From Stanieria cyanosphaera PCC 7437 (lineage in GTDB: Bacteria; Cyanobacteriota; Cyanobacteriia; Cyanobacteriales; Xenococcaceae): a stretch of 64,000 nt of DNA. The notes under the pieces are model-generated. The model saw only the letters and a list, made by a program, of their open reading frames with translations. It did no database searches and had not been told where the DNA came from. Shown piece after piece: positions 1 through 9,267 of the stretch. Where the stretch lies: positions 4,422,501 through 4,486,500 of the forward strand of contig NC_019748.1 in the NCBI RefSeq assembly GCF_000317575.1, given 5' to 3'. How positions within the stretch are numbered: the stretch's first letter is position 1; every line of letters begins with the position of its first letter. The translations under genes were made by a program, and so were the position numbers.

Positions 1-279
1 AGTTTGTTGAAATTCTGACCAAACTTCATTTAAATAAGCGTAGTCTAACTGACTAGTCACTTCTTTTTTGATAACTTGTTTGACATGAGATAGATTTTGT
101 ACCATCCCATAGCGGTCTAATTCTCCTTTAAGAGACACATAAAGAACATAGTTATGTCCATGCCCAGGAAAACGACTACAAGCCCCAAACAAGCGTTGAT
201 TTTCTTCTGGATTTAGTTCTGGTAACCAATAACGATGACTAGCAGAAAACTTAGCTCGACGGTTAATGATACAAATCAT
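1..279 (-). CDS. 6-carboxytetrahydropterin / 6-pyruvoyltetrahydropterin synthase, partial
   Basis: The N-terminal 93 residues of a pterin synthase; the gene runs off the left edge. Zinc-binding histidines are visible at H15 (SASH) and in the GHGHNY motif (H40, H42). Cys34 lies five residues before the HGH. That spacing (C-x5-HGH) matches the eukaryotic-type 6-pyruvoyltetrahydropterin synthase motif rather than the C-x3-HGH of E. coli QueD. The family converts dihydroneopterin triphosphate to a 6-substituted tetrahydropterin, feeding either queuosine or biopterin-type cofactors (cyanobacteria make glycosylated pterins). The start is the ATG at 279. The family assignment is firm; the exact substrate is not. 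Confidence 0.85.
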   Translation of the reverse strand, partial: MICIINRRAKFSASHRYWLPELNPEENQRLFGACSRFPGHGHNYVLYVSLKGELDRYGMVQNLSHVKQVIKKEVTSQLDYAYLNEVWSEFQQT

Positions 280-380
280 TTTTTATATTGCGCGATCGCG
301 ATTTTATGTAAAGTTAAGTAAATATTCTTCTTTTTCAGGATAAACTAATTTTCAACATAATTTCAGAATCAGTGTTTCAA

Positions 381-1100
381 CTAAATTAAAGATTTAATTG
401 CTTCTTGTGCTTGCCAACGTAATCCTTGAGCAATTCTAAAAATTTCTTGTCCAGTATGAAGATAATGATCGTCGTAGTTGAGAGTAAACCATTCTAATTC
501 TCTAATCCCATCACCAATCTGAGTAAGGCAATAGTACATATTAGCAGCTACTCCAGCTAATTTAGCAGGATTTGGTTGAGAGCTAAAAATGTTTGAAGCT
601 TTTTGCCAGTAATTACGACAATTTTCTAAATATTCACAGAAATTATCCATTAATTCTTGGTCGAAAGGATCGGCTGCTAAATAATCGATTTCAGTTTCTA
701 AAGGATTAATAATTAAACTAATTAAACGATTGATTGGACGATATACTTCTGTGAGCCATTGATGGTATTGTAGTTCTTCTTTTTTGCCTGCTTGTCGATA
801 ACGTTGATATTGTTGGTTGGCGTGAGTTGTTCTTTCTTGACGATTGATTACGGAATTAAGAGTTTGTCCAGAATCTAGTTCTAGATCGTAAAGACGGCGA
901 CTTTGGGGGTTACTGAGGATTTCATAGGCAGCATTCAGAGCAATAATTTTATTATGGTCAGCATTCTGATTTTGACTATCTGGATGAAATACTTTCGCTA
1001 AACGTCGATAAGCTTGTTTAATTTCTTGTTGAGTAGCTTTGTCGCTCACTTCAAGAGTTTGATAATGATTTTGGCTTACACCATTTTTTGATAAATTCAT
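381..1100 (-). CDS. J-domain (DnaJ-like) protein
   Basis: A 239-residue protein with a J-domain at about residues 11-75, including the diagnostic HPD tripeptide at 39-41 and the helix II and III signatures around it (YRRLAKVFHPD, NAAYEILSNP). J-domains stimulate the ATPase of Hsp70 chaperones. The remaining 160 residues lack the Gly/Phe linker and the zinc-finger repeats of a full DnaJ, so this is a type III co-chaperone. The C-terminal part is mostly predicted helical with several tryptophans and I do not recognise it. It could partner a DnaK, but no dnaK is adjacent; the Hsp70-like gene at 58760 is far away. Confidence 0.85.
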   Translation of the reverse strand: MNLSKNGVSQNHYQTLEVSDKATQQEIKQAYRRLAKVFHPDSQNQNADHNKIIALNAAYEILSNPQSRRLYDLELDSGQTLNSVINRQERTTHANQQYQRYRQAGKKEELQYHQWLTEVYRPINRLISLIINPLETEIDYLAADPFDQELMDNFCEYLENCRNYWQKASNIFSSQPNPAKLAGVAANMYYCLTQIGDGIRELEWFTLNYDDHYLHTGQEIFRIAQGLRWQAQEAIKSLI

Positions 1101-1382
1101 AAAATAATATCCTGGTAATATTAAAAAGAATTCTTATCATTGAAGTTGTTGCTTGAAACTGCCGATCTATCTTCTTTCTAGCTTTGAGAATCAAACAGGC
1201 ATATTAGATTGTAGCAAGCCTAGTTTTTGTAGCGGTTTTACCGTTTAGAAAAGCCAAAAAAATGATAATTTAGTTGATATTTTGCTTAATTGTTGCGAAA
1301 AAACCGCATAAAAATTAAAATTTCGATTTTTCAGTTGACAATTGCCACCAACGCGATCGCATTACCCAATGACAACAGCATT
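1101..1382. other. intergenic spacer
   Basis: An AT-rich stretch between two minus-strand genes. I see no ORF with coding character and no convincing RNA gene. It should contain the promoter of the J-domain gene and the 3' end of its upstream neighbour. A HIP1-like gcgatcgc lies near 1353. Confidence 0.5.
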
Positions 1383-3080
1383 TCAAAGTACAGATAGTTT
1401 AAGCTGTGAAGGAAAATCTAAACTAGAAGAAATCTTTAAAGTAATAATTTGAGCTTCAATTAAACGCGTTTGATCACTTAAGCTTCCTGTACCAGGGTTG
1501 ACAGGATAAGCTGGAAAACAAGCTGCACTTAAACTAACCCTCAAGGAGTTTCCTAAAGGAATCAGTATACAAGTGGGTTGTAGCGGTATTGTAATTGGTG
1601 TTTGTGGTGTATCTACTCGGATATATCCTTGCGTAAGATTGAAAACTTTGCTATCGGGCGTGACTTGAGATAAAACTGCACAAAGATCGAAACTTGGAGT
1701 ATCAGCAGTACAATAAACTTCTATAATAACTGTTCCTACTAAGTGCAATTCTTGTTCTAAAGGTGCAGAAGTATAAGTCAAAATATCGCTGCGACAATCT
1801 AAACTAGAGCGTTCAAAAGAACCACCTGGAAAAGTTGCATGACCACCCAAGGCAGGTACTGGTCGCCAAGGATCGTGAACTAAAATATCAGTACTACTAG
1901 GAAAATGATCTTCTGTTGTTTCTAATAAGTCAGTTGCTAATAATTCTTGAGTAGATAGAGAGTCCGAAGCGATTTCTTCTTCATATTCCCACAACATTCC
2001 GCTATCTTCTCGCATCGAAGCTAAACCATCGCTAACAAAGTAGTAAATTTTTTGTTTTTGACTAGGAAATTCTTTCCATTCACACCATTGGTTACTACCC
2101 ATTTCAAACAAACAGATTGGAGATTCGTCTAAAATTCCTGTATCTTTTCTTTTTAAAAAATAATCGAACCAGCGAATTTGGGCTTCATCAATGGGGTTTT
2201 GTGCTTCACTACCATAATCGATACTGCCTAATTTTCTACCCCAAGGTAGATGCGCCCAGGGCCCTACAATTAGATGTTGAGGAAATCTACTTCTATCTGT
2301 CATAGCCTGATAAAGATTCAGTGTTCCTCGTAAATAAGGATCGAACCATCCGCCAATGTGTAGCATTGGTAAATCTACATCTTGAATGAGGTTTTTGAGC
2401 GATCGCTTTTGCCAATATTGATGATTAGGATCGTAGTATTTTAACCAAAGATGATAAAAGGAATCTGGTGCTAATTCATTAAGAATATCGGGACTGGCAG
2501 GAATGCGATCGCTTAAGGGTAAACTGTGAGAGGCTTGATACAATCGGTAATAAGCTGTTTCATCTCCCTTTAAACGGGCAGTTTCCGCAGCTAATTGAAT
2601 CGCCCAACCTAAATTTGCTTGTAAACAAAACGCGCCATTTTCATACGCCCAATCGTGATAAAGATCGTAGGCAACCATGGCGGGACAAATTACTTTTAAA
2701 GCTTGGGGACGTTCTACCGCAGCGTATAGTTGAGTCATGCCCTGATAGGAGAAGCCATACATCCCTATTTCGCCCGTACTGCCTGGTAGTTGAGATACCC
2801 AATTAATCGTATCTAACCCGTCTGCTATTTCATGAGTCAATAAATCAAACTCTCCTTCAGAAGTACCTCTACCCCGTACATCTTGAATTACTACCAGATA
2901 ACCTTGGGCTGCATACCAGCTAGGATGGGCATAAACAACTGTAGAAGCGATCTTTCTGCCATAAGGTTGTCGCATCAACAGGATCGGTAAATCTTCCTTG
3001 GTATCTGGACGATAAATATCTGCATCCAATCTCACTCCATCACGAGTGTACATAGATACAGTTTCTTGTTTAATTTTCAT
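1383..3080 (-). CDS. CocE/NonD family hydrolase (X-Pro dipeptidyl-peptidase-like)
   Basis: A 565-residue alpha/beta hydrolase. The N-terminal half carries the family signatures RDGVRLDADIYRP (about 13-25), QDVRGRGTSEG (66-76) and the nucleophile elbow GFSYQG with Ser111. The C-terminal part (about 325-560) looks like the jelly-roll X-Pro_C domain of CocE, glutaryl-7-ACA acylase and XPDAP enzymes. The family cleaves esters or amides of varied substrates; no specific substrate can be read here. There is no signal peptide, so it is probably cytoplasmic. It appears monocistronic: the next minus-strand gene starts well over 1 kb away. Confidence 0.85.
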   Translation of the reverse strand: MKIKQETVSMYTRDGVRLDADIYRPDTKEDLPILLMRQPYGRKIASTVVYAHPSWYAAQGYLVVIQDVRGRGTSEGEFDLLTHEIADGLDTINWVSQLPGSTGEIGMYGFSYQGMTQLYAAVERPQALKVICPAMVAYDLYHDWAYENGAFCLQANLGWAIQLAAETARLKGDETAYYRLYQASHSLPLSDRIPASPDILNELAPDSFYHLWLKYYDPNHQYWQKRSLKNLIQDVDLPMLHIGGWFDPYLRGTLNLYQAMTDRSRFPQHLIVGPWAHLPWGRKLGSIDYGSEAQNPIDEAQIRWFDYFLKRKDTGILDESPICLFEMGSNQWCEWKEFPSQKQKIYYFVSDGLASMREDSGMLWEYEEEIASDSLSTQELLATDLLETTEDHFPSSTDILVHDPWRPVPALGGHATFPGGSFERSSLDCRSDILTYTSAPLEQELHLVGTVIIEVYCTADTPSFDLCAVLSQVTPDSKVFNLTQGYIRVDTPQTPITIPLQPTCILIPLGNSLRVSLSAACFPAYPVNPGTGSLSDQTRLIEAQIITLKISSSLDFPSQLKLSVL

Positions 3081-3210
3081 TTTTGTTTACAGTGACGGGA
3101 ATTAGATCGGGTTCGCCTAAACAGTTGAATGTAATGATTGATAAGGGGACAGAGGGACGCGGAGAGGATTTATTTTAAGTTATTATCAGGACTTGATCTT
3201 ACAGCATTTT

Positions 3211-3362
3211 TCAAAGCACTTTTAGTTCTTTGAGGTCTATCTTGGCATCTTGATGAAGGTCAAATTCTTGACTCATTGCTTCAACGTTAGAATTGCTAAG
3301 CCGAGGCACGAAGTGATCGCTGTTTGTTCAAGCCACCGATTGTAGTCTTGTATTTGTTTCAT
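3211..3362 (-). pseudogene. possible remnant of a small gene interrupted by a palindromic repeat
   Basis: From an ATG at 3362 the minus strand reads MKQIQDYNRWLEQT, then passes through a short repeat (cgaggcacgaagtgatcgc, 3302-3320) and stops at 3273. After a frame change the next stretch reads NSNVEAMSQEFDLHQDAKID and continues to LKELKVL, ending at 3211. Taken together these pieces weakly resemble the start of DUF29-type proteins (Y..WLEQT..L...). The same repeat occurs at 52766-52784. I read this as a small gene broken by repeat insertion and truncated at its 3' end. The family guess is tentative. Confidence 0.3.
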
Positions 3363-3366
3363 TGTT

Positions 3367-4326
3367 TTATAATTGATAACCGACTAATTCATCGTCTACC
3401 CATTCCAAAGTATCGTCTATTTTCTCACCATCATGATAGGCAGCCAAAAGCACTTCGCTGGTTTTTCCCCAAGCAATTTCTCCATTAGCAGCAATGGAAA
3501 TAGCCCCCAACTCTCGTTGACGTTGAGAAGCTTCTTGCATCGATTTCAATATGGCTTCTTTGAGGGATAAACCATCAGTAACCCGAATAACAATTTTAGC
3601 TGCTAGACATTCATCAATAATATCTTCACCAATACCCGTACAACTAACGGCTGCAAACTGACTAGCATAATTACCAGCAGGCATAGCCGAGTCACTAACT
3701 CGACCAATTCTTTCTAACCCTTTCCCACCTGTAGATGTTCCTGCTGCCAATCTTCCCTGGGCATCTAAAACCACTACCCCAATTGTGCCTCGGCGTGCTT
3801 CATGAGGTAAAGCCAATTCTTCTTCAGCAATTACTCCTGCCATTTCCTTGCGGAAATTATCTTTTCTTTCCTGCATCCACTCTTGTAAACGTAAATCTGT
3901 AAGCGGATCGTAGATGGGAAAATTGAGTTCTCTTAATAATTCTGCTGCACCATGATCCGATAAAATGCGATCGCTTTCGTTTTGTAAGGCTTTAGCTAAT
4001 TCAATGGGATTGCGGACACGAGAAACATTAATGACACCACTAAAACGTTGGGCTGCACCATCCATTAAGGAAGCACTCATGCGTATTTGTCCATCGGATT
4101 GTAAAACTGAACCTGTACCAGCATTAAAACGAGGTTCGTCTTCTAAAAGTTGACATCCTTTCAGCACTGTTTCGGTAGCACTTGCACCATTAAGGAGTAG
4201 ACTATATATCTCTTCTACAATTGAGTGAAGACAGTTACGAACTGCTTCCAATCCTCCTTTACTTCTAATATGACCACCTGCGCCACCGTGAATAATTAAT
4301 TTTGGTTGTACCTGATTGGATGACAT
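3367..4326 (-). CDS. isoaspartyl peptidase / plant-type L-asparaginase
   Basis: A 319-residue Ntn-hydrolase precursor. It has the N-terminal IIHGGAGG motif (11-18), the RFNAGTGSVL segment (66-75) and the autocleavage site ARRGTIGVVV, where Thr181 would become the N-terminal nucleophile of the beta subunit after self-processing. GTSTGG follows at 196-201. The family hydrolyses isoaspartyl dipeptides and L-asparagine, in protein-damage clearance and in breakdown of cyanophycin dipeptides (beta-Asp-Arg) in cyanobacteria. The link to cyanophycin is family knowledge; no cyanophycin gene lies nearby. Confidence 0.9.
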   Translation of the reverse strand: MSSNQVQPKLIIHGGAGGHIRSKGGLEAVRNCLHSIVEEIYSLLLNGASATETVLKGCQLLEDEPRFNAGTGSVLQSDGQIRMSASLMDGAAQRFSGVINVSRVRNPIELAKALQNESDRILSDHGAAELLRELNFPIYDPLTDLRLQEWMQERKDNFRKEMAGVIAEEELALPHEARRGTIGVVVLDAQGRLAAGTSTGGKGLERIGRVSDSAMPAGNYASQFAAVSCTGIGEDIIDECLAAKIVIRVTDGLSLKEAILKSMQEASQRQRELGAISIAANGEIAWGKTSEVLLAAYHDGEKIDDTLEWVDDELVGYQL

Positions 4327-4500
4327 AATTTTCTCTAACTAGCAAAAAAAATACTGTCTAAGTAATTTAAGATACTGAAAGACAGTAGAAGAATTGTGAT
4401 TTTAGAATTTTAGCTGATTTACATTTGCTGCTTAAAATAGTTATCTATGAAAGGATCATGAATTGTATTTAGTAATACAGTTTTTATTTAAGTAATTTTT

Positions 4501-4653
4501 TTAGGTATCATTAGAACGACGACGACGACATCTTTCTGAACAGTATTTAACTTCATCCCAACATTTTTCCCATTTTTTTCGCCAGGTAAAAGGTCGACCA
4601 CAAACAGGACATATTTTAGTTGGTAAATCTGATTTTAAACGTTGACGTGACAT
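4501..4653 (-). CDS. DUF2256 mini-protein (zinc-finger-like)
   Basis: A 50-residue protein, [13 protein letters not shown] followed by [14 protein letters not shown]. Cysteines at 15, 18, 31, 38 and 42 and a highly basic tail (RCRRRR) match the conserved DUF2256 family of bacteria, which has no assigned function. The layout suggests one bound zinc and nucleic-acid contact; that is inference. It lies between the isoaspartyl peptidase and the CruA-like gene on the same strand. The preceding palindromic repeat at 4722-4749 separates it from the latter. Confidence 0.8.
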   Translation of the reverse strand: MSRQRLKSDLPTKICPVCGRPFTWRKKWEKCWDEVKYCSERCRRRRSNDT

Positions 4654-4721
4654 AGATAAATTAAAACAAAATTTTGAAAAAACTATCTTAGCAGTAAATA
4701 ATTAACAGACAAATAATAATC

Positions 4722-4749
4722 GTACAGACGTAGCATGCTACGTCTCTGC
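4722..4749. repeat. dispersed palindrome, GTACAGACG/CGTCTCT family
   Basis: A 28-base inverted repeat with arms gtacagacgtagc and gctacgtctctgc, lying between two minus-strand genes. It belongs to a family with further copies at 15411, 15523, 15573, 28443, 34051, 41468 and 54564. All are intergenic. Confidence 0.7.
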
Positions 4750-4775
4750 TGCTAGCTTCGGTAGTCGCCTTTAGC

Positions 4776-6785
4776 CTAATATTTTAACTGATAGTTTAAA
4801 CTCAATAACTTTAACCACAAGCTGGGATATTGTTTTTCTAACCAAGGTTGGGATTTTTTCAACCAACCAGCAAACCAATTTCCTAGGAAAAGTTTTTTCA
4901 CCGCATCAAAACTAAACGCCCAATAAGAACCCAACCAACGAAGTAAGTCTTGAGTACCTGCCATTTGCCAAATCCACCATAATAAAGCAGGGTTTTGTCT
5001 AGCTGCGACTAAAGCTAAACGGGTAAAGGTAAACCAATCGGTACGATCTTTAATAAAAGTATCCGCTACTTCTGGTGGTTGAGCAGCAAGCAAACCAAAA
5101 AAAGTATTCAACATTGAATTAATTCGCTGTGGAGGTAAAATTTGATGAGTAGGTACCATCATTCCCTTAGAAAATAGCCAAGTAACCGAAATATTGCTTT
5201 GATAAGCCCGAATTTGGTTTAAATCTTGAGCAGTCAGTAAATCATGTTTAAGGGCAGTGTCAAGTAAAGTAGTTAAACGTTCTAAATTACGAACCAGAGA
5301 ACCAAAACCCGTAAAAATTAAGGGAGATTGTAAAGAAGCTGCATCGCCAATTGCCAATAAACGATCAAAAGCGACAGTGCGATCGCTATTACTGGTGCTA
5401 AAATGACCTGGTATATAACCAAAAGTTGCTTTTTTCCAGACCAAGTCTTCCATATTACAACGGCGATACTCTGGCAGAATCGTAAAGAAGTCTTCGTACA
5501 TTTCTAGTAATGAACCAGGATTTTCGGGATGTACTTGATGATAGTGAAACAGATAAAAAGTTAATTCTCCATTCCCTCCAGGAAATAACTCCCAAATCAG
5601 TTGTCTACCACGAGAAATATCTCCATGAGAATTCAAAACATCACCGTATCTTGAATCCCAAACTTCTGGGGCAAATCCGCTTTCAATTACCGCCCCTACT
5701 GTCGGACAAACACTATCAAAAGCACGTCCACCATTTAATTGCCAAGCAATTGGGGAAGCTGTACCCATCGCATCTATTAGTAATTGACCTTCGACTTGTT
5801 TTTCGGTTTGCGTAGTAAGATCTATTAATTGAACCGTAACTTTGCGATCGCTAATATCTGCCCTAACAAACTCAGTTTCATCCCAAATCACACCACCAGC
5901 TTTTCTTAACTTATCTCCACAGACTTTTAATAATTTTTCTGCATCAATAGCAATATTGAGAACTTTAGGTGTATGTAATACTGGGGCTTTTAAATGAGGA
6001 GGATTATTGGCATCAAAAAATTTACTAAATCCATCCAGATATTCTTTAGCAATTACTTCTTCAAATTCTTCAGACGTAAACAAACCTAAATTAATCAAAC
6101 TCTGAAACTCATCACGAGAAATATTCCATTCCCGATTCATCCTACCAAAAGGCAATCTTTCTACTAATAAAACCCGATAACCTTTTTGTGCCATCACCGC
6201 AGCATGAATGACACCCAACGCGCCCCCAATATAGATTAAATCAAACTGTTCATTTCTTTGTCTACTGGTTTGTTCTTCTGCTACTTTAAAAATTACCTGC
6301 TTTGGCTGTTGGGGATTACAAACACTTTCTCGCCAACGTTGTTCCCACCAATAAACACGATTGAGATCGTATTCTCCATGAGGCATTTTTTGAAAAAAAT
6401 GAACTGTTTGAGGATAGTAAGGCTTTAGCGCCTCAAAAATTGACTGTCTAGTTAAGTCTATGGCAGGAGGTGCAGGGTATTGGGGAGGAAAATCTTCACG
6501 AAGAGCTTTGACGAGTTGTTGTTTAATTGAAACAATTTCCCTAATAGGTTTTTCTCCCCATTGAAAAATTTTCAAGTATGTAGTACGCTGTACAGACCAT
6601 ACAAAGATTGACAACTCACTATTTAATTGATTCGCTTCGGACGGTGAAGAAAATTGTAGACGAATTCCATCTGGAGTCGCTATTTTTTTACCTAGCTGAG
6701 GTTGCCACTTTTGTTGTAGCCAAGTGCAAACAGCATTAGTATCTGGAGTTGGAACTTCGAGATAAAGTATTTCTTTCATTTGCAA
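4776..6785 (-). CDS. cruA: CruA/CruP-family lycopene cyclase (FAD-dependent)
   Basis: A 669-residue flavoprotein. A dinucleotide-binding fold begins near residue 182 (FDLIYIGGALGVIHAA, ending with LLVER at 206-210). It is followed by NREWNISRDEF, a signature of the CruA/CruP lycopene cyclases. The long N-terminal region (1-180) and the helical C-terminal extension fit the longer CruA branch better than CruP, but I cannot separate them without an alignment. CruA-type enzymes cyclise lycopene to gamma- or beta-carotene at the membrane in cyanobacteria lacking CrtL. The gene is divergent from the small gene at 6942, so both promoters lie in 6786-6941. Confidence 0.7.
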   Translation of the reverse strand: MQMKEILYLEVPTPDTNAVCTWLQQKWQPQLGKKIATPDGIRLQFSSPSEANQLNSELSIFVWSVQRTTYLKIFQWGEKPIREIVSIKQQLVKALREDFPPQYPAPPAIDLTRQSIFEALKPYYPQTVHFFQKMPHGEYDLNRVYWWEQRWRESVCNPQQPKQVIFKVAEEQTSRQRNEQFDLIYIGGALGVIHAAVMAQKGYRVLLVERLPFGRMNREWNISRDEFQSLINLGLFTSEEFEEVIAKEYLDGFSKFFDANNPPHLKAPVLHTPKVLNIAIDAEKLLKVCGDKLRKAGGVIWDETEFVRADISDRKVTVQLIDLTTQTEKQVEGQLLIDAMGTASPIAWQLNGGRAFDSVCPTVGAVIESGFAPEVWDSRYGDVLNSHGDISRGRQLIWELFPGGNGELTFYLFHYHQVHPENPGSLLEMYEDFFTILPEYRRCNMEDLVWKKATFGYIPGHFSTSNSDRTVAFDRLLAIGDAASLQSPLIFTGFGSLVRNLERLTTLLDTALKHDLLTAQDLNQIRAYQSNISVTWLFSKGMMVPTHQILPPQRINSMLNTFFGLLAAQPPEVADTFIKDRTDWFTFTRLALVAARQNPALLWWIWQMAGTQDLLRWLGSYWAFSFDAVKKLFLGNWFAGWLKKSQPWLEKQYPSLWLKLLSLNYQLKY

Positions 6786-6941
6786 ATTATTAATTTAAGC
6801 TAAATTAGGCAAAAAGACGCAGTCAGGTTGACTAAAAATAAGTTAAACTTGCCAAATATTAATTAACTGACCATATATAACGAAAAATTACTATAAAAAC
6901 ATAATTTTTAATTTATTGTGAATTTTATTGATGAGCTAATT

Positions 6942-7175
6942 ATGAATTATCCCATTCCAGCTACCCCAGAAGAAATTTTTGCTTTACGAGAACTTCCGAT
7001 TGATGAAGAGTTAATCGCTACAGCCGTAGCTGGTATAGTTAAAATTGCTCGGCAACAAGGACAATCTTTAGAAGAGTTGCAAGCGGAAGTTTTACAAGAT
7101 GATAGTTTGCTAGACGGATTACAGCGTAAATGGTTAAGTAATTTGCTCACTCAAGCTTGGCAAATGATTACTTAA
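6942..7175 (+). CDS. conserved hypothetical protein, small
   Basis: A 77-residue acidic, mostly helical protein beginning MNYPIPATPEEIFALRELPI. A GTG at 6918 would add eight residues (MNFIDELI); I prefer the ATG at 6942 because the sequence after it looks like the natural beginning of a soluble domain. The EELIATAVAGIVKIARQQGQ segment and the WLSNLLTQAW tail suggest a small helical bundle. I recognise it only as the type of short conserved protein found across cyanobacteria; no function can be assigned. The divergent neighbour is the CruA-like cyclase. Confidence 0.7.
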   Translation: MNYPIPATPEEIFALRELPIDEELIATAVAGIVKIARQQGQSLEELQAEVLQDDSLLDGLQRKWLSNLLTQAWQMIT

Positions 7176-7966
7176 CGATTTTTCTTTCAAAAATATTTTC
7201 GGTTTAGCGATCACAGTAGCATCAGCGAGAAGCCATTTTTCCGTTGTTCAAAACATGACCGATTTATTCTCATCGTTTTTTTTTCCTGAGATAAAAAGAT
7301 TAAATTTAACTCACTCCGCTTTCTTCATGAGCTTTTGAGTAATAGAGGCTTAGCTTTTTGATTGATTTGATTCTTTTTAAGAGTTAAAATACTATTCTCT
7401 CCGTGTTTTTATGTAATTGACTCAAATTATTTTTTTAAAACAGTAGATTTACGGTGTAACTTCTAAATACATAATTTTATATTTATTGTAAAAATCAGTA
7501 AAATTACGGTGTAAATCGTCAAAAGATAATTTCATAATTATTGTTATCAGAAAAAACCAACAATTTAAACAGCTAAAATTAATAGTAGTTTTTAATTGTT
7601 TTTCAATCAGTCAAAAAATATATAGCTTGACCTAGGATTTGACTAGTTATATGAAATAAAAAAAGAATGCTACATATCAATCTTAGCGTCGCTGAGTCTT
7701 CTTCTAACCGCGTCAGCCATTTGTAGCAAGCATTTAAGTATTTCATATTAGAATAGCAGAACGATGTGCTTATCTAGTGAAACTTAACTAAGCTTTGATG
7801 CAAATCATTCTAATTATTTGATTTGCTCTAGGTTTTTTATTGAAACAAATTTTAGTTGCTTTAGATGATTGAAATTTAAAGCATAATGGGATTCTACATC
7901 TCATTTTTCACCTGTTTACTCAAATTTTCTTTAGCTATAAATTGCGACAGATTTGAGGTATTTACT
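7176..7966. other. long AT-rich intergenic region
   Basis: About 790 bases without a convincing gene. It contains a pair of direct repeats (7441-7460 and 7496-7515) and a small inverted repeat near 7682-7696 (cttagcgtcgctgag). Poly-A/T tracts dominate. It might hold a non-coding RNA or the promoter of the zinc-ribbon gene, but nothing recognisable is present. Confidence 0.5.
7441..7515. repeat. pair of 20-base direct repeats sharing TTACGGTGTAA
   Basis: Copies at 7441-7460 (cagtagatttacggtgtaac) and 7496-7515 (cagtaaaattacggtgtaaa) differ at about four positions and are offset by 55 bases, close to five helical turns. This could be a pair of protein-binding sites in an otherwise featureless spacer, or simply a decayed repeat. 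Confidence 0.4.
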
Positions 7967-8125
7967 ATGAAAAAATGTCCTTGTTGTCAAGATATTTTAC
8001 TTCGCTGTATTTATCGTTCAGAAATGACTTGGTTTTGCCCTAGTTGTAGACAACAGATGCCTAGTTTAGATTCTATATTACAATCAAATCAGATTAGAAA
8101 AAAGCAAAACACAGTTATTAAATAA
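7967..8125 (+). CDS. small double-CxxC zinc-ribbon protein
   Basis: A 52-residue protein, MKKCPCCQDILLRC and onward, with CxxC knuckles at residues 4-7 and 24-27 (CPSC) and a basic C-terminus. It looks like a minimal zinc ribbon. The ORF is open further upstream to 7886, but that extension is not protein-like. The ATG at 7967 is preceded by gaggtatttact, which gives a plausible ribosome-binding site. Function unknown; small zinc ribbons often bind nucleic acid or act as protein adaptors. Confidence 0.65.
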   Translation: MKKCPCCQDILLRCIYRSEMTWFCPSCRQQMPSLDSILQSNQIRKKQNTVIK

Positions 8126-8144
8126 AATTCGATTTAGTTAATTC

Positions 8145-9110
8145 TTAATTAGTTTGATTGAATTTTTTAGCAGTTGCTAACATTTGTCCCAGAAAAGGCA
8201 ATCCGATTACAGCAGGAAGAAAATAACGAGAAGTACAAAGTAATCCTAAAGCTGCTGCTGTTGCTTGATTAAAATATGGTTGATAAAAGAAAATTAAAGC
8301 TGCATCGCGTGTACCTACTCCTGCAAAAGTCAAAGGTAGCAAACCAGCTAAAATGGATAAAGGGGAAAGAGCTAAACTAGCTATAAATGGTGCATAAGCT
8401 TTAAGGGCGATAATAAATAACCAGATTTGTAATAAATGAAGAAACCAAATAAAAATAGATGTAACAGTAATTAGTAATAATTGTTGTTTGTTGTCCCAAA
8501 AATAATGATGCATCTCTTGCCAAGCAAGACGCATATTGTTTAATTTTTTAGCAAGTTTTCGGGGTGCTATTTTCGCTGATAATTTAAAAAATAAATCTGC
8601 AAATTGATGTGAAGATAATAATAATATCCCAATAATTAATCCGCCTGTGATGATTATTGTCATTAGCCAAAATAAATGATCTTTAGCGGGATAAACAAGT
8701 AAGCCAAATACGCACCATAAAAGTAAGGATAATAAATCACAAGCTTTTTCAAAAATTACGATTGCTAGGGAAAGAGAACCGCTAACATTATTTCTTTCGC
8801 GCATAAAATAAGCTTTGGCAATATCTCCCATCTTGGAAGGTAAAACCATATTTAAAACGCTTGACCCCAAAATTAAACGATTTGCTTCGATAAAGCTTAA
8901 ATTTTTCTCTTGAGGAATTAATTGTTGTAGTCTCCAGGAGGTAAATAACGTCAAAGGAATGACCATTCCTAAGCTGATTATCATCCAAAAAAGATCGCAG
9001 TTTTTAAATATTGCTAATAATTTGGTTAACTCTATTTGGGAATAAATAATTATTAAGATAGCAACACTAATAACTATAGAAATAAATCTTTTTAAATTCA
9101 TGTTATTCAA
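8145..9110 (-). CDS. YbhN/UPF0104-type membrane protein (LPG synthase TM-like, flippase-like)
   Basis: A 321-residue integral membrane protein with about eight hydrophobic segments, the first at 8-24 and the next at 38-58. The motifs VLPSKMGDIAKAYFMRE (about 92-108) and the late LPLTFAGVGTRDAALIFF segment are hallmarks of the lysylphosphatidylglycerol synthase transmembrane / UPF0104 family. Members act as lipid flippases or are partners of glycosyltransferases. No soluble synthase domain is fused, so it is not a full MprF. Its 3' end is 19 bases from the convergent zinc-ribbon gene. Confidence 0.85.
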   Translation of the reverse strand: MNNMNLKRFISIVISVAILIIIYSQIELTKLLAIFKNCDLFWMIISLGMVIPLTLFTSWRLQQLIPQEKNLSFIEANRLILGSSVLNMVLPSKMGDIAKAYFMRERNNVSGSLSLAIVIFEKACDLLSLLLWCVFGLLVYPAKDHLFWLMTIIITGGLIIGILLLSSHQFADLFFKLSAKIAPRKLAKKLNNMRLAWQEMHHYFWDNKQQLLLITVTSIFIWFLHLLQIWLFIIALKAYAPFIASLALSPLSILAGLLPLTFAGVGTRDAALIFFYQPYFNQATAAALGLLCTSRYFLPAVIGLPFLGQMLATAKKFNQTN

Positions 9111-9267
9111 TAATTAAGTACATAAAAATTAACTTGAATTCAAAATATTTTATAATAATTTTGTTTGGTAAAAGTTAGCTTTGTAAAGCTTTTCAGTCTT
9201 ATTCAAGCTTGGGTGAGCCAAACGCATTTAGTATGACATATTATTTGTTTTTATAAAAATATAAATA

